From Alphaproteobacteria bacterium (lineage in GTDB: Bacteria; Pseudomonadota; Alphaproteobacteria; UBA6615), in the NCBI GenBank assembly GCA_002727315.1, contig PBWR01000001.1:1-48043 (forward strand): a DNA stretch of 48,043 nt. Direction: 5' to 3'. The notes beneath the pieces were generated by a model. The model had not been told where the DNA came from and ran no database searches. It worked only from the letters and a program-made list of their open reading frames with translations. Both the position numbers and the translations under genes were made by a program. Each line of letters begins with the position of its first letter. Position 1 is the first letter of the stretch. Below, piece by piece: positions 25,146-33,283 of this stretch.

Positions 25146-25916
25146 TTACAGGGTGGACAGGGTAAGCCCGCCATCAACGGCGATCACCGATCCCGTGATA
25201 TAGGCGCCGGCCGGACCGGCCAGAAGCAGCAAAGCACCATCCAGGTCATCGGCCTCGCCGAACCGGCGCACGGCCACCCGGGTCTGGATGCGCTGTCCGC
25301 GCTCGCTGTCCAGAAACGCATCGTTCAGTTCCGTGCGGATGTAGCCCGGGGCGATCGCGTTCACCAGAATGCCGTCCCGGGCCAGCTCGAGCGCCATCGT
25401 CTCGGTCATGCTGACCAACCCGGCCTTGGACACGCCGTAGGACTGGATGCCCTTGGCGACCGTCTTCCAGCCCAGGACCGACGCGATGTTGATGATCCGG
25501 CCGCCCTTGCCGTGTTTGACCATATGGCGGCCGACCTCACGCGCCACCAGCCACGCACCCTTCAGGTTGGTCCCGACGACCCGGTCCCACTCCTCTTCGC
25601 CCATATCAAGTGTCAGCGACTTCGGCGGCACGCCGGCGTTGTTAACCAGAATGCTGATCGCGCCGAGCTCTTCCTCGGCAACCCTGACCGCCCGCGCCAC
25701 GGATTCCGCGTCCGTGACATCGAGCTCTACCGGCAAGGCGTGCCCGCCCACGGCTTCTATTTTCTCGGCAAGCACGACCAGTCGGTCGGCCCGCCGCGCC
25801 CCAATCGCGACCTTCGCACCTGCCGCGGCCAGGGTTTCTGCAAAATGCGCCCCCAGGCCGCTCGAGGCGCCGGTGACAAAGGCCACCTGCCCATCCAGAT
25901 CAAACCGCGCGTCCAT
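25146..25916 (-). CDS. SDR-family oxidoreductase
   Basis: A 256-residue classical SDR: TGASSGLG at 15-22, NNAG near 90-93, NIASVLG with YGVSK near 159-163, and the C-terminal SVIAVDGGLTL. RRADRL after strand 2 implies NADP. It begins the minus-strand operon with the acyl-CoA dehydrogenase 22 bases later, and is divergent from the enoyl-CoA hydratase gene with a 90-base shared control region (25917-26006) in which I see no clear palindrome. Likely a 3-hydroxyacyl- or hydroxy-acid dehydrogenase; the substrate is not known. Confidence 0.88.
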   Translation of the reverse strand: MDARFDLDGQVAFVTGASSGLGAHFAETLAAAGAKVAIGARRADRLVVLAEKIEAVGGHALPVELDVTDAESVARAVRVAEEELGAISILVNNAGVPPKSLTLDMGEEEWDRVVGTNLKGAWLVAREVGRHMVKHGKGGRIINIASVLGWKTVAKGIQSYGVSKAGLVSMTETMALELARDGILVNAIAPGYIRTELNDAFLDSERGQRIQTRVAVRRFGEADDLDGALLLLAGPAGAYITGSVIAVDGGLTLSTL

Positions 25917-26006
25917 GCTGTCCCCCGGGAATTCGCCAACGATTGCTGTGGCGCAGTCACACCGTTAAGTTCGGTCATCCAACCAAGCAAAACGGAACGC
26001 CCCAAC

Positions 26007-26792
26007 ATGTCGACCATATTACTGGACAAGCACGACGCCGTCGCCACCCTCACGCTGAACCGGCCGGACGTCCTGAACGCGCTCAACCGCGAGATGGCAG
26101 TCGAACTCGATGCCGCAGTCCAGGAGTTGGCAGACGACGATTCCATACGCGCCGTCGTGTTGCGCGGGTCGGGGCGTGGGTTCATGGCAGGCGGCGACGT
26201 CGCCACCTTTCACGAGAACATCGACACCATCCAGAGCACGATCGACGACTTGATCGGCCTGTACCACCAGGGCGTGCTCGGGCTTTCGAGCCTACCAAAA
26301 CCTGTCGTGGCGGCGATCCACGGGCCGGTCGCCGGCGCGGGCGTGGGAATGGCGCTGAACGCGGACATCGGGATCGCGTCGGAAGATGCAGTGTTCACCA
26401 TGGCCTATATCGGCATCGCAACAATCCCGGATGGCGGTTCAACCTACCTGTTGCCGCGGGTTGTGGGCCGTAGGAAGGCACTGGAGCTCGCCATGTTGAG
26501 CGAGCCGGTCGACGCACAGACTGCGCTCGACCTCGGGGTCGTCAACCGGGTGGTCCCCGAAGGCGAGGCAGAATCCAGGGCCATGGAAATGGCTGAACGG
26601 TTCGCTAAGGGTCCGACCGTCGCCTACGCCAATACCAAGGCGCTGATCAACAGGACCTTCGAATCCGACTCCATGGCCGGCCATTTGGCCCATGAGCACG
26701 AGGCCTTCCTGCGCTGCGCCGTGACCGACGACTTCGCCGAGGGCGTGGCGGCATTCGTCGAGAAACGTCGCCCCGGATTCAAGGGCAAGTAG
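26007..26792 (+). CDS. Enoyl-CoA hydratase/isomerase
   Basis: A 261-residue crotonase-fold protein. The CoA/oxyanion segments are GRGFMAGGDVATF near 58-70 and GPVAGAGVGMAL near 105-116. The active-site stretch IATIPDGGSTYLLPRVVG near 134-151 has Asp-Gly where hydratases usually have Glu, as in PaaG-type isomerases, so isomerase activity is at least as likely as hydration. ATG 26007 was chosen because the sequence upstream is antisense to the SDR gene and not family-like. It overlaps nothing and lies 16 bases before the thioesterase gene. Confidence 0.88.
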   Translation: MSTILLDKHDAVATLTLNRPDVLNALNREMAVELDAAVQELADDDSIRAVVLRGSGRGFMAGGDVATFHENIDTIQSTIDDLIGLYHQGVLGLSSLPKPVVAAIHGPVAGAGVGMALNADIGIASEDAVFTMAYIGIATIPDGGSTYLLPRVVGRRKALELAMLSEPVDAQTALDLGVVNRVVPEGEAESRAMEMAERFAKGPTVAYANTKALINRTFESDSMAGHLAHEHEAFLRCAVTDDFAEGVAAFVEKRRPGFKGK

Positions 26793-26808
26793 CCGGCCCC
26801 TTCATCCC

Positions 26809-27225
26809 ATGAGCGAATTCACTCGCGACGAGGCCCAGCGCGTCATCGATACGGTCATGACACCGTGGCTCGACGATCTGGGCATGGTGGTCGAGGAGCT
26901 GACCGAAAACGGTGCGGTTCTCCGTCTTCCGTGGGACGAGCGCATCTCGCGTGACGGCGGACTGATCACCGGACAGGCGCTGTTGTCCTTCGCGGATGCC
27001 GCGATGGTGGTGGTCATCTCATCCGCGATAGGCGGGTTTCAGAAGATGGCCACCATCGATATGACGACGTCGTTCCTCGCCCCCGCCTACAACACCGACA
27101 TCATCGCGCGCGGCGAAGTGCTTCGACGCGGCAAGCGCATGGTCTTCGGGCGGATCGACTTGGAGACGGCCGACGCCGGCGAAGGGGTCGCGCTCATCCA
27201 GACGAGTTGGACGCTGCTGGGCTAG
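26809..27225 (+). CDS. PaaI-type hotdog thioesterase
   Basis: A 138-residue hotdog-fold protein. The characteristic GGLITGQALLSFADAAMVVVI near 46-66 and MATIDMTTSFLAPAYNTDIIARGEVLRRGKR near 76-106 show the PaaI/YbgC-like fold. Such enzymes hydrolyse aryl- or acyl-CoA, often to release blocked intermediates and free CoA. It is 16 bases after the enoyl-CoA hydratase gene, so they are probably co-transcribed. Its stop shares bases with the stop of the convergent rhodanese-like gene (CTAG at 27222-27225). Confidence 0.85.
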   Translation: MSEFTRDEAQRVIDTVMTPWLDDLGMVVEELTENGAVLRLPWDERISRDGGLITGQALLSFADAAMVVVISSAIGGFQKMATIDMTTSFLAPAYNTDIIARGEVLRRGKRMVFGRIDLETADAGEGVALIQTSWTLLG

Positions 27226-27602
27226 TCGGTGTCTCCACCGGCCTCGGGCGACGCAGCCACGGCGCCAGCGATGCGGCAAACATCATGGAACTCCATATCG
27301 ACCAGGGTCTTCGCGGCAAGGGACGACCGCCCGCCGCCAGCGCCAAACAGCACCCGGCGATCATCCGTCGCCAATTCGGGATTGTGGGCCGAACTTTTTG
27401 GATCGGCGTGAAACTCAAGAAAGCCCTGCGGCACATACACCGAGCCCGGAATGGTGCTCTGGTTGCGTTCTTCTGCCTCGCGAATGTCAACGAATAGGCA
27501 CCCCTCTTCGTCAACATTCGCGACCCCGTCCTTAACGGCAATGGTTTTGACGGCGGCATTCGCTTCCGCCAGCATCTGCTTGAACCCGTGCTTCAGCGCC
27601 AT
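27222..27602 (-). CDS. Rhodanese-domain protein lacking the catalytic cysteine
   Basis: A 126-residue single rhodanese domain. The N-terminal helix and CLFVDIREAEERNQSTIPGS (about 35-54, with the conserved Asp39) fit the fold, as does GGGRSSLAAKTLVDMEFHDV near 89-108. The active-site loop reads LFGAGGGRS where active enzymes read FYCASGGRS or similar, so residue 87 is Gly (GGC) instead of Cys (TGC), one base away. Sulfurtransferase activity is therefore unlikely; binding or regulatory function is possible. It precedes the amidohydrolase gene's 3' end on the same strand by 32 bases, so it may be translated after it. Confidence 0.82.
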   Translation of the reverse strand: MALKHGFKQMLAEANAAVKTIAVKDGVANVDEEGCLFVDIREAEERNQSTIPGSVYVPQGFLEFHADPKSSAHNPELATDDRRVLFGAGGGRSSLAAKTLVDMEFHDVCRIAGAVAASPEAGGDTD

Positions 27603-27634
27603 GCTCCCCGCCCGAAAAGATCGCCCGAAGACAG

Positions 27635-28660
27635 CTATCCGATACCCATGATCCCGGCCACAGTTCCGCCCAGGATCTTCTTGCGTTCTGCATCACCGAA
27701 CTTCGTGGCGCTCTCGACAAAGGCGACCGGCTCGAATTCCTGCATGTCAAACGGATAGTCCGTTCCCATCATGACTCGGTCCACGCCGACCATGTTGACC
27801 AGATATTCCAGCTGGTCCGGTCGGAACACGACCGTGTCATAATAGAGCTGGCTGAGATATTCGCTAGGCGGTCGGCTGATCTTGTCACGCAGCTCGGGCC
27901 GGTATTCCCAGCTGTGATCCATGCGCCCCGCATAGTACGGGAAGTATCCGCCGCCATGGGCGATGCAGATCTTGATGTCCGGATGGCGATCCAGGACGCC
28001 CCCAAAAATCAGGTGGGTGATCGCGATCTGCTCTTCGAGCGGCTGGCCCACGCAATTGTGCATGAAGAACGGCCGCAGTCGCGCGCCGTCGGTGAAACCG
28101 AAGGGATGCAGGAACAGAGGTACGTCGAGTTTCACGGCCTCGGCATAGATCGGATCGAAGCGCTCGTCCGATAACTCCACACCGTCGACGTTGGTCGATA
28201 GGATGAAGGCACGTATGTCCAGTTCCTTCACGGCACGGCGCATTTCCGCTACGGATGCGGCCGCATCCTGCATCGGCAGGGTCCCCATCGCGGCAAACCT
28301 GTCCGGATTGCCCGCAACCAGCTGAGAGACATCGTCGTTCTGCACCCGCGCAAGCTCGTTCCCGAGTTCGGGATCCGCCCAGTAGTAGAACTGGATCGGG
28401 ACCGGGCTGACGATCTGGATATCGACCCGCGTGCTGTCCATGTCTGCTTCGCGCGGCTTCAAGTCGACCATCTTGGGAACCAGGCTTGGGATGTTCTCAT
28501 TATCGACCGCCATCGAGGCAGGATGCGCGTAGAACATGTAAGGGTCACGATCAGGCGTCAGGATTTCCTCCGCCGCATAGTGCTTGTCCATCAGCGTCTT
28601 GGCCGATGGCGAAAAAACGTGACAATGCATATCGATAGCAACGGTTCCGCTGGCAGCCAT
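27635..28660 (-). CDS. Amidohydrolase family protein (ACMSD-like)
   Basis: A 341-residue metal-dependent hydrolase of amidohydrolase family 2. The metal ligands are visible: DMHCHVF with His12 and His14, LHPFGF near 181, IAHGGG near 237 and GTDYPFD near 302. This group contains 2-amino-3-carboxymuconate-6-semialdehyde decarboxylase and several aromatic-acid (for example 2,3-dihydroxybenzoate) decarboxylases, so a non-oxidative decarboxylase is as likely as a hydrolase. Gene order with the rhodanese-like gene suggests one transcript. The substrate is not known. Confidence 0.87.
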   Translation of the reverse strand: MAASGTVAIDMHCHVFSPSAKTLMDKHYAAEEILTPDRDPYMFYAHPASMAVDNENIPSLVPKMVDLKPREADMDSTRVDIQIVSPVPIQFYYWADPELGNELARVQNDDVSQLVAGNPDRFAAMGTLPMQDAAASVAEMRRAVKELDIRAFILSTNVDGVELSDERFDPIYAEAVKLDVPLFLHPFGFTDGARLRPFFMHNCVGQPLEEQIAITHLIFGGVLDRHPDIKICIAHGGGYFPYYAGRMDHSWEYRPELRDKISRPPSEYLSQLYYDTVVFRPDQLEYLVNMVGVDRVMMGTDYPFDMQEFEPVAFVESATKFGDAERKKILGGTVAGIMGIG

Positions 28661-28755
28661 GATTTACCCCTGGATCGTTTCTTCGATACCGCCCGGGTAT
28701 CGGTTTCGGGAAGTCTAGCACCGGCCGGGCGCGGCAATCACGCCCAAGGTGCACG

Positions 28756-28784
28756 AAAAAGGGCGGTGGCTTGCCCCACCGCCC
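28756..28784 (-). terminator. Rho-independent terminator of the TRAP operon
   Basis: On the minus strand a perfect 9-base stem, GGGCGGTGG/CCACCGCCC (arms 28776-28784 and 28761-28769), is followed by a TTTTT run (28756-28760). It lies 31 bases beyond the dctM stop and is a textbook terminator. Confidence 0.85.
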
Positions 28785-28814
28785 CTGATTTCGAGATTTA
28801 TGTCGTTCCGATCG

Positions 28815-30152
28815 TCACCTGAGTGAGCGCTTGAGCTCCACTAGGTACAGCGCAATTTCGGGGAACACCGTCACCAGGATCAGTACGAACAGCATCACGA
28901 GTGCGAAAGGCGCCGCACCGATAAAGATATCGGCGAGCGAAATATCCTTCTGCACAAGTGTCGACTTGATCACGTAGACCGCAAGCCCCAGTGGCGGGGT
29001 AAGCAGGCCGATCTCGACCGCGATCACCGTCACAACGCCGAACCAGACGAGGTCGACATTGAACGGCGCCAGAACCACAAGATAGAGCGGAACGGCGATC
29101 AACATGATCGATACGGAATCGATGATCGTCCCGAGGATGATCAGGATCACGATATAGATGATCAGCAACTCGGCAAGGCTAGCATCCATATCGCCGATGA
29201 TCCGGCCCAGTTCTGTTGGCAGACCGGAAATACCCAGCATGCGACTGTACATGCTTGCCGCGATGATCAGGAACAGCAGAGTTGCCGTGATATGGCCGGT
29301 CTCGACCAGAACATCCCAGAGCTTGCGGAAGGTGAGTTGCCGCCGGGCCAATGCAAACAGGAACGCCACAAAGGCGCCTGCCGCGCCGGCTTCGGTCGGC
29401 GTGTACAAACCGGCATAGATGCCGCCCAGCACAACCAGCACCAGGATGACGATCGGATAGGTTTTCGCCCACAATTCACGCCGCGGCATCTTCTCCTGTT
29501 CTCTATGCTGGTCCAGTGCTCCAGGCTGCGCCACCTTGTTCGGAAAGACATAAGCCATCACTGCAATGAGCATGCAAAAGGAGAAAGTCAGCAATACCCC
29601 CGGACCGATGCCGGCAATAAACAAATCGCCAACCGATTCCTCTGCAATCAACGCGAAGATGATCAGCAGGATCGACGGCGGGATCAGCATGCCAAGGACC
29701 GACGAGCCCGCGACAGTACCCACGGCGAAGCGGCCCTTGTAGCCGTAGCGCAGCATTTCGGGCACCGAGATCCGCGTAAACACGGTCGCCGAAGCGATCG
29801 AGACACCCGTGATCGCCGCGAAAATCGCGTTCGCGATCACGGTCGCCATGCCCAGGCCGCCGCGAACATTCCGCAACGCGTTCTGGGCGATGTCATAGGT
29901 ATCCCGGCCCATCCCGGCCGTACTGACGAGTAGCCCCATCAAGACAAATAGCGGGATGACGCCAAATAGGAAATCCGCAACCGTTTTGGCTGCTGACATC
30001 CATAGGAGACTGACCGCAATCTTGACGTTGCCCTTGATAACCCAGACCCCGACGAAAGAAATCAGGGCGAGAACCACGGGGACGTGCATGCCAACATAAA
30101 TCAGCAGCAGCATCGCGATAATGGAAATAACTCCAATCTCAAAGCCGGTCAT
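28815..30152 (-). CDS. dctM: TRAP transporter large permease (DctM)
   Basis: A 445-residue protein with 12 or so transmembrane helices of the DctM family. It forms the ion-coupled (usually Na+) transport channel of a TRAP system. Typical segments are GVIPLFVLMGLLVSTAGMG near 64, the SSVLGMLIPPSILLIIF segment near 151 and DMDASLAELLIIYIVILIILG near 325. It overlaps the dctQ stop by one base (TAATG), showing tight coupling. Last gene of dctP-dctQ-dctM, ending at a strong terminator. TRAP systems take up C4-dicarboxylates, sugar acids, taurine or similar organic acids; the substrate is set by DctP. Confidence 0.92.
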   Translation of the reverse strand: MTGFEIGVISIIAMLLLIYVGMHVPVVLALISFVGVWVIKGNVKIAVSLLWMSAAKTVADFLFGVIPLFVLMGLLVSTAGMGRDTYDIAQNALRNVRGGLGMATVIANAIFAAITGVSIASATVFTRISVPEMLRYGYKGRFAVGTVAGSSVLGMLIPPSILLIIFALIAEESVGDLFIAGIGPGVLLTFSFCMLIAVMAYVFPNKVAQPGALDQHREQEKMPRRELWAKTYPIVILVLVVLGGIYAGLYTPTEAGAAGAFVAFLFALARRQLTFRKLWDVLVETGHITATLLFLIIAASMYSRMLGISGLPTELGRIIGDMDASLAELLIIYIVILIILGTIIDSVSIMLIAVPLYLVVLAPFNVDLVWFGVVTVIAVEIGLLTPPLGLAVYVIKSTLVQKDISLADIFIGAAPFALVMLFVLILVTVFPEIALYLVELKRSLR

Positions 30153-30739
30153 TATTCCGACTCCTCGATGGCTGCCACTTCGACATCGACGGCTTCCTCA
30201 TGTTCGAGCGGTGGCTTGCCGAACAAGCCGCGAAGATTGTCGACCACCGAAAGGAAAAACTGAACGCCCATCATGGTGCAGCCGACAACCAGTGCCAGGC
30301 GCTGCGGCCATTCGGGGAAGGTGAACACACCGGTGTTCCCAACGAAATGCCCGCCATGAAAAGCCTGCAGCCATTTTGGCCAGCCGCCGATGACAATGGC
30401 CAACATCAGCCCGACACCGGCCAGATGGAAAAGGATTCCCATGATATTGCCCATGGCGGGCCACTTGATAAGAATACGCCCATAGAGCGCGTCGGACCGG
30501 GTGACCCGTCCGACTTTCAGTGTATGTGCAAGTTGCAGATACAGAATCGTCACAATCGATATCTCGACGATTTCGGTCACACCGCTCAATGGAGAGTTGA
30601 AGACAAATCGCAGGACGATATCGAGAGTGACCAGCAACATCAGGATGAAAATCCATCCCGACGCAACCGCATTTGATACCAGAACGATCTTATCGAATAT
30701 TCTTCGAAGAACGTCCAGCAAACCAAGAATAGCGCTCAA
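30152..30739 (-). CDS. dctQ: TRAP transporter small permease (DctQ)
   Basis: A 195-residue protein with four transmembrane helices (about 22-42, 54-74, 99-119 and 141-161), the standard DctQ layout. The segment LVTLDIVLRFVFNSPLSGVTEIVEISIV is typical. The acidic tail (EHEEAVDVEVAAIEESE) is cytoplasmic. Its role is to pair with DctM and receive substrate-loaded DctP. It overlaps dctM by one base, and a 77-base gap with a strong hairpin separates it from dctP. Confidence 0.9.
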   Translation of the reverse strand: MSAILGLLDVLRRIFDKIVLVSNAVASGWIFILMLLVTLDIVLRFVFNSPLSGVTEIVEISIVTILYLQLAHTLKVGRVTRSDALYGRILIKWPAMGNIMGILFHLAGVGLMLAIVIGGWPKWLQAFHGGHFVGNTGVFTFPEWPQRLALVVGCTMMGVQFFLSVVDNLRGLFGKPPLEHEEAVDVEVAAIEESE

Positions 30740-30747
30740 TGGAAGTC

Positions 30748-30773
30748 GGGGAGCCGCCTTTCGACGGCTCCCC
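30748..30773 (-). promoter_or_regulatory. Intercistronic hairpin between dctP and dctQ
   Basis: A perfect 9-base stem, GGGGAGCCG (30748-30756) with CGGCTCCCC (30765-30773), and an 8-base loop. On the minus strand no T-run follows, so it is not a complete terminator. It probably stabilises the dctP message or attenuates transcription so that DctP is made in excess over the permease. Confidence 0.6.
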
Positions 30774-30816
30774 TCCCTGTTTCGAGTTCGAAATCACAAA
30801 TGTTTTGGACGAACGA

Positions 30817-31905
30817 CTAGTCGCGATCCCAATGACGTGCAATCGGCTGATTGTTCGCACGCATCTCGTCCATCCAGGCCTTCAGGATTTCTGTGCCTGG
30901 CTGACCGGCCTTGTTGCGCTGCTCGGCCCACTGCTTGCCAAGCGGCGGCAGTGCTTGGGCCCACGCGTTGCGCTGCTCAACCGAGGCCTTGGTGACCTTG
31001 GTTCCAAATTCCTTCTGGCAACGTGCAAGACCGGACTTGGCACCATTGTTCACGCGCTTCACATTCTCTTCCACCCAAGCAGGCGTCTGAGACTGAAGAG
31101 CCTTCTTGACTTCGTCGGGCAGGCTGTCCCAAACGTCGCGATTGACGTTGAGGGAGAAGCCGTTCACGCCACCCAGCGTGGCATCGAAGGCGAACGGAGC
31201 CGGCTCACAAAGCTTGAACGCGCCGGCGCCCTGGCGCCAGACAATCATCGCTTCGTAAATGCCCGTGCTCAGGCTGTTATAGGCATCCGCGAGGTTGGTC
31301 TGCACACCGGCAGCACCGATCGCGAGCACCCACGGCAGGTTTGGACCAGCCGCGCCAACCTTGAGGCCCTTGACCTGACCGAGGTCGTTGATCGGTTTCG
31401 CCGACCAGAGCATGTAGTTGTCAACCGCACCCGTCGGGGCCAACGGCACCTGATTGAACTCACGCACCCATGTTTCATTATACTGCGGGAACGTGTCGAC
31501 CATCTTCTGGGTCGTACGGCCAATCAAAGCGATGTCGTTGGAACTGAAGGGCGTCTTGAAGGAAACGTCGTACAGCGGAACCTTATCGGCATGGAACGCG
31601 GTAACGATAACACCGAGATCGCCGAGACCTGTCTCAACACCTTCAAGCTCACCACGCGGCTTAACGATCTGACCGCTGATGCCCTTGTTCCACGCAATCT
31701 TGTAGTTGCCGGTCTTCGCCAGTTCGGCGTCGACAGCCGGCAGATAGGCATCAACGAGCGAGCCGATCCAAGTGGCGGGCGGCGGATAACCGGAGATCGC
31801 GGTTAGCTTGATCGTTTCCTGCGCCATTGCCGGTGCCGACACTGCTACCGTGGCAGTAGCCGCCGCAGCAATCAAAAGCGCGGTGGGTTTTGAAATCTTG
31901 GACAT
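30817..31905 (-). CDS. dctP: TRAP transporter substrate-binding protein (DctP)
   Basis: A 362-residue periplasmic binding protein. The first about 28 residues form a signal peptide (MSKISKPTALLIAAAATATV, then AVSAPAMA cut before QET). The DctP fold is visible through KIAWNKGISGQIVKPRGELE (about 69-88) and NDLGQVKGLKVGAAGPNLPW (about 158-177), where the substrate carboxylate-binding Arg is usually located. A GGAGGG site precedes the ATG. DctP delivers the solute to DctQM. Substrate cannot be assigned; organic acids are usual. Confidence 0.92.
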   Translation of the reverse strand: MSKISKPTALLIAAAATATVAVSAPAMAQETIKLTAISGYPPPATWIGSLVDAYLPAVDAELAKTGNYKIAWNKGISGQIVKPRGELEGVETGLGDLGVIVTAFHADKVPLYDVSFKTPFSSNDIALIGRTTQKMVDTFPQYNETWVREFNQVPLAPTGAVDNYMLWSAKPINDLGQVKGLKVGAAGPNLPWVLAIGAAGVQTNLADAYNSLSTGIYEAMIVWRQGAGAFKLCEPAPFAFDATLGGVNGFSLNVNRDVWDSLPDEVKKALQSQTPAWVEENVKRVNNGAKSGLARCQKEFGTKVTKASVEQRNAWAQALPPLGKQWAEQRNKAGQPGTEILKAWMDEMRANNQPIARHWDRD

Positions 31906-31946
31906 CCAAGTCCCTCCCTGTTTGTTTTCAAGTTTTCCGTAGGACT

Positions 31947-31975
31947 TTTATAGTCCAGATAAGAGCTTCCAACAA
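31947..31975 (-). promoter_or_regulatory. Promoter of the TRAP operon
   Basis: On the minus strand TTGTTG (31970-31975) and TATAAA (31947-31952) are exactly 17 bases apart, about 40 bases upstream of the dctP start. The 312-base gap 31906-32217 is AT-rich and contains no gene that I recognise. Confidence 0.6.
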
Positions 31976-32165
31976 CGACGCCTCCGTGTCCATCGAGAAT
32001 GCGTGAATGTTTCCGCTTCGAAAAAAGTGATCGGATAATCGCGAAATCGCCTCCTTTTTCCACTTGCAGACACTTAATGGACGCAACAAATATCGTCGTT
32101 TTCACATAGATAAATATTTTGTCTCGACACACCGTTCCAGGGCATCGATCCACCCCGAAACAGGA

Positions 32166-32191
32166 CCGGGGAGCGGTTGTTCGCCCCCCGG
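32166..32191 (-). terminator. Possible terminator hairpin after the alpha/beta hydrolase
   Basis: CCGGGG (32166-32171) pairs with CCCCGG (32186-32191), with an inner GCG/CGC extension. It lies 27 bases past the hydrolase stop. No clear T-run follows on the minus strand, so termination strength is uncertain. Confidence 0.35.
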
Positions 32192-32217
32192 CAACTCGGT
32201 ATGGGTTCGCTGTTCGG

Positions 32218-33159
32218 TTACTCGGCCACCTGCGCCAACAGCGCATCCGGCGCGAACAGCAGGTTGCGCAGCCACTCGGCCTGGGCTCCCGAGACCTTTG
32301 CGAGATGCTCATTGTTCGAATACAGGCTCATATGGTCGACGCCCTCGACGATCGCGAGCTCCTTGTTCGGGCACGGCACCGCGTTATAGACATCGATTTC
32401 CAGATCCGCCGATGTGATGTTGTCGCCCTTGGCAATGGCCATCATGTAAGGCGTCTCATACAAGCGCTTGGCGTAAGGCATCACGTCGTACTGCATAAGC
32501 AGCTCGACGGACTCCAGCGTGTTCTCATGAATATGGTTCGGCGCCTCACGCTCCTTGATGTCATTGAAGATCGTGCAGACATGAGGGAACGGCCAGGAAC
32601 TGATCTCGTTGTCCGGATCGGTCGTGGACATCGCGATCATCTGGCTCGGCTCGCCGCGCTGGCGCGCCTCGCGATCCTCGAGGATCAGCTTCTGAATGGC
32701 CGCGAACTTCCGCTCGCCGTGACAGCGACGCATGGTCGGGAAACCATCGACCACGGGCACCACAGACATCGCGAACTTCACACGGGAATCGAGCGCGGCG
32801 ACACAAACGGCATGTCCGCCCGAGTATGAAATGCCCCACACCCCGATCCGGTTCGTGTCGATATCGTCGAGGGTCTTCGCGTAGCTGACCGCGTTGCGAT
32901 AATCCTCGATCTGATCCCACGGATCGATGTGCTGGCGCGGCGTACCGTCGCTTTCGCCGAACCGGCGATAGTCGAAGATCAGGCATGCGCAGCCGATCTC
33001 GACAAAGTCATCCGCGTAGTACGGCATGACGATTTCCTTGACGTAACACCAGCCGCCGGCCATCACGACCAGGGGCGGGTTCTTGACACCGTCGGGCAGG
33101 TAAAGCGTGCCCCGGACCGTGTCGCCACAGCTGTTGAACTCGATATCGCGTGTTTGCAT
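32218..33159 (-). CDS. Alpha/beta hydrolase (peptidase S9/S15-like)
   Basis: A 313-residue alpha/beta hydrolase. The nucleophile motif is GISYSGG (Ser near residue 112), preceded by FDYRRFGESDG, typical of the group that also includes CocE/S15-like esterases. Candidate catalytic acid and base are in IAKGDNI near 238 and VEGVDHMSLYS near 267, with His there. It follows the ligase gene at the 3' side of the operon but has its own upstream palindrome and SD (GGGAGG), so it could be separately expressed. Substrate unknown. Confidence 0.82.
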   Translation of the reverse strand: MQTRDIEFNSCGDTVRGTLYLPDGVKNPPLVVMAGGWCYVKEIVMPYYADDFVEIGCACLIFDYRRFGESDGTPRQHIDPWDQIEDYRNAVSYAKTLDDIDTNRIGVWGISYSGGHAVCVAALDSRVKFAMSVVPVVDGFPTMRRCHGERKFAAIQKLILEDREARQRGEPSQMIAMSTTDPDNEISSWPFPHVCTIFNDIKEREAPNHIHENTLESVELLMQYDVMPYAKRLYETPYMMAIAKGDNITSADLEIDVYNAVPCPNKELAIVEGVDHMSLYSNNEHLAKVSGAQAEWLRNLLFAPDALLAQVAE

Positions 33160-33181
33160 TGGTTCCTCCCTAGAGGGGCTA

Positions 33182-33197
33182 TTTCACCCATGTGAAA
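33182..33197. promoter_or_regulatory. Palindrome in front of the alpha/beta hydrolase gene
   Basis: Arms TTTCAC and GTGAAA are separated by four bases (CCAT), 23-38 bases upstream of the ATG on the minus strand. Such a dyad could be an operator for a dimeric regulator. A TATAAA-like stretch (minus strand, about 33208-33216) is close by. Confidence 0.35.
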
Positions 33198-33283
33198 CGG
33201 GTGTGTTTATATAAATCAGGTTGTCCCCCCCTCCCAAGCCTGTCAACAGAACTGGACGGGTTACCTGATCCAAATCGCCGCAG

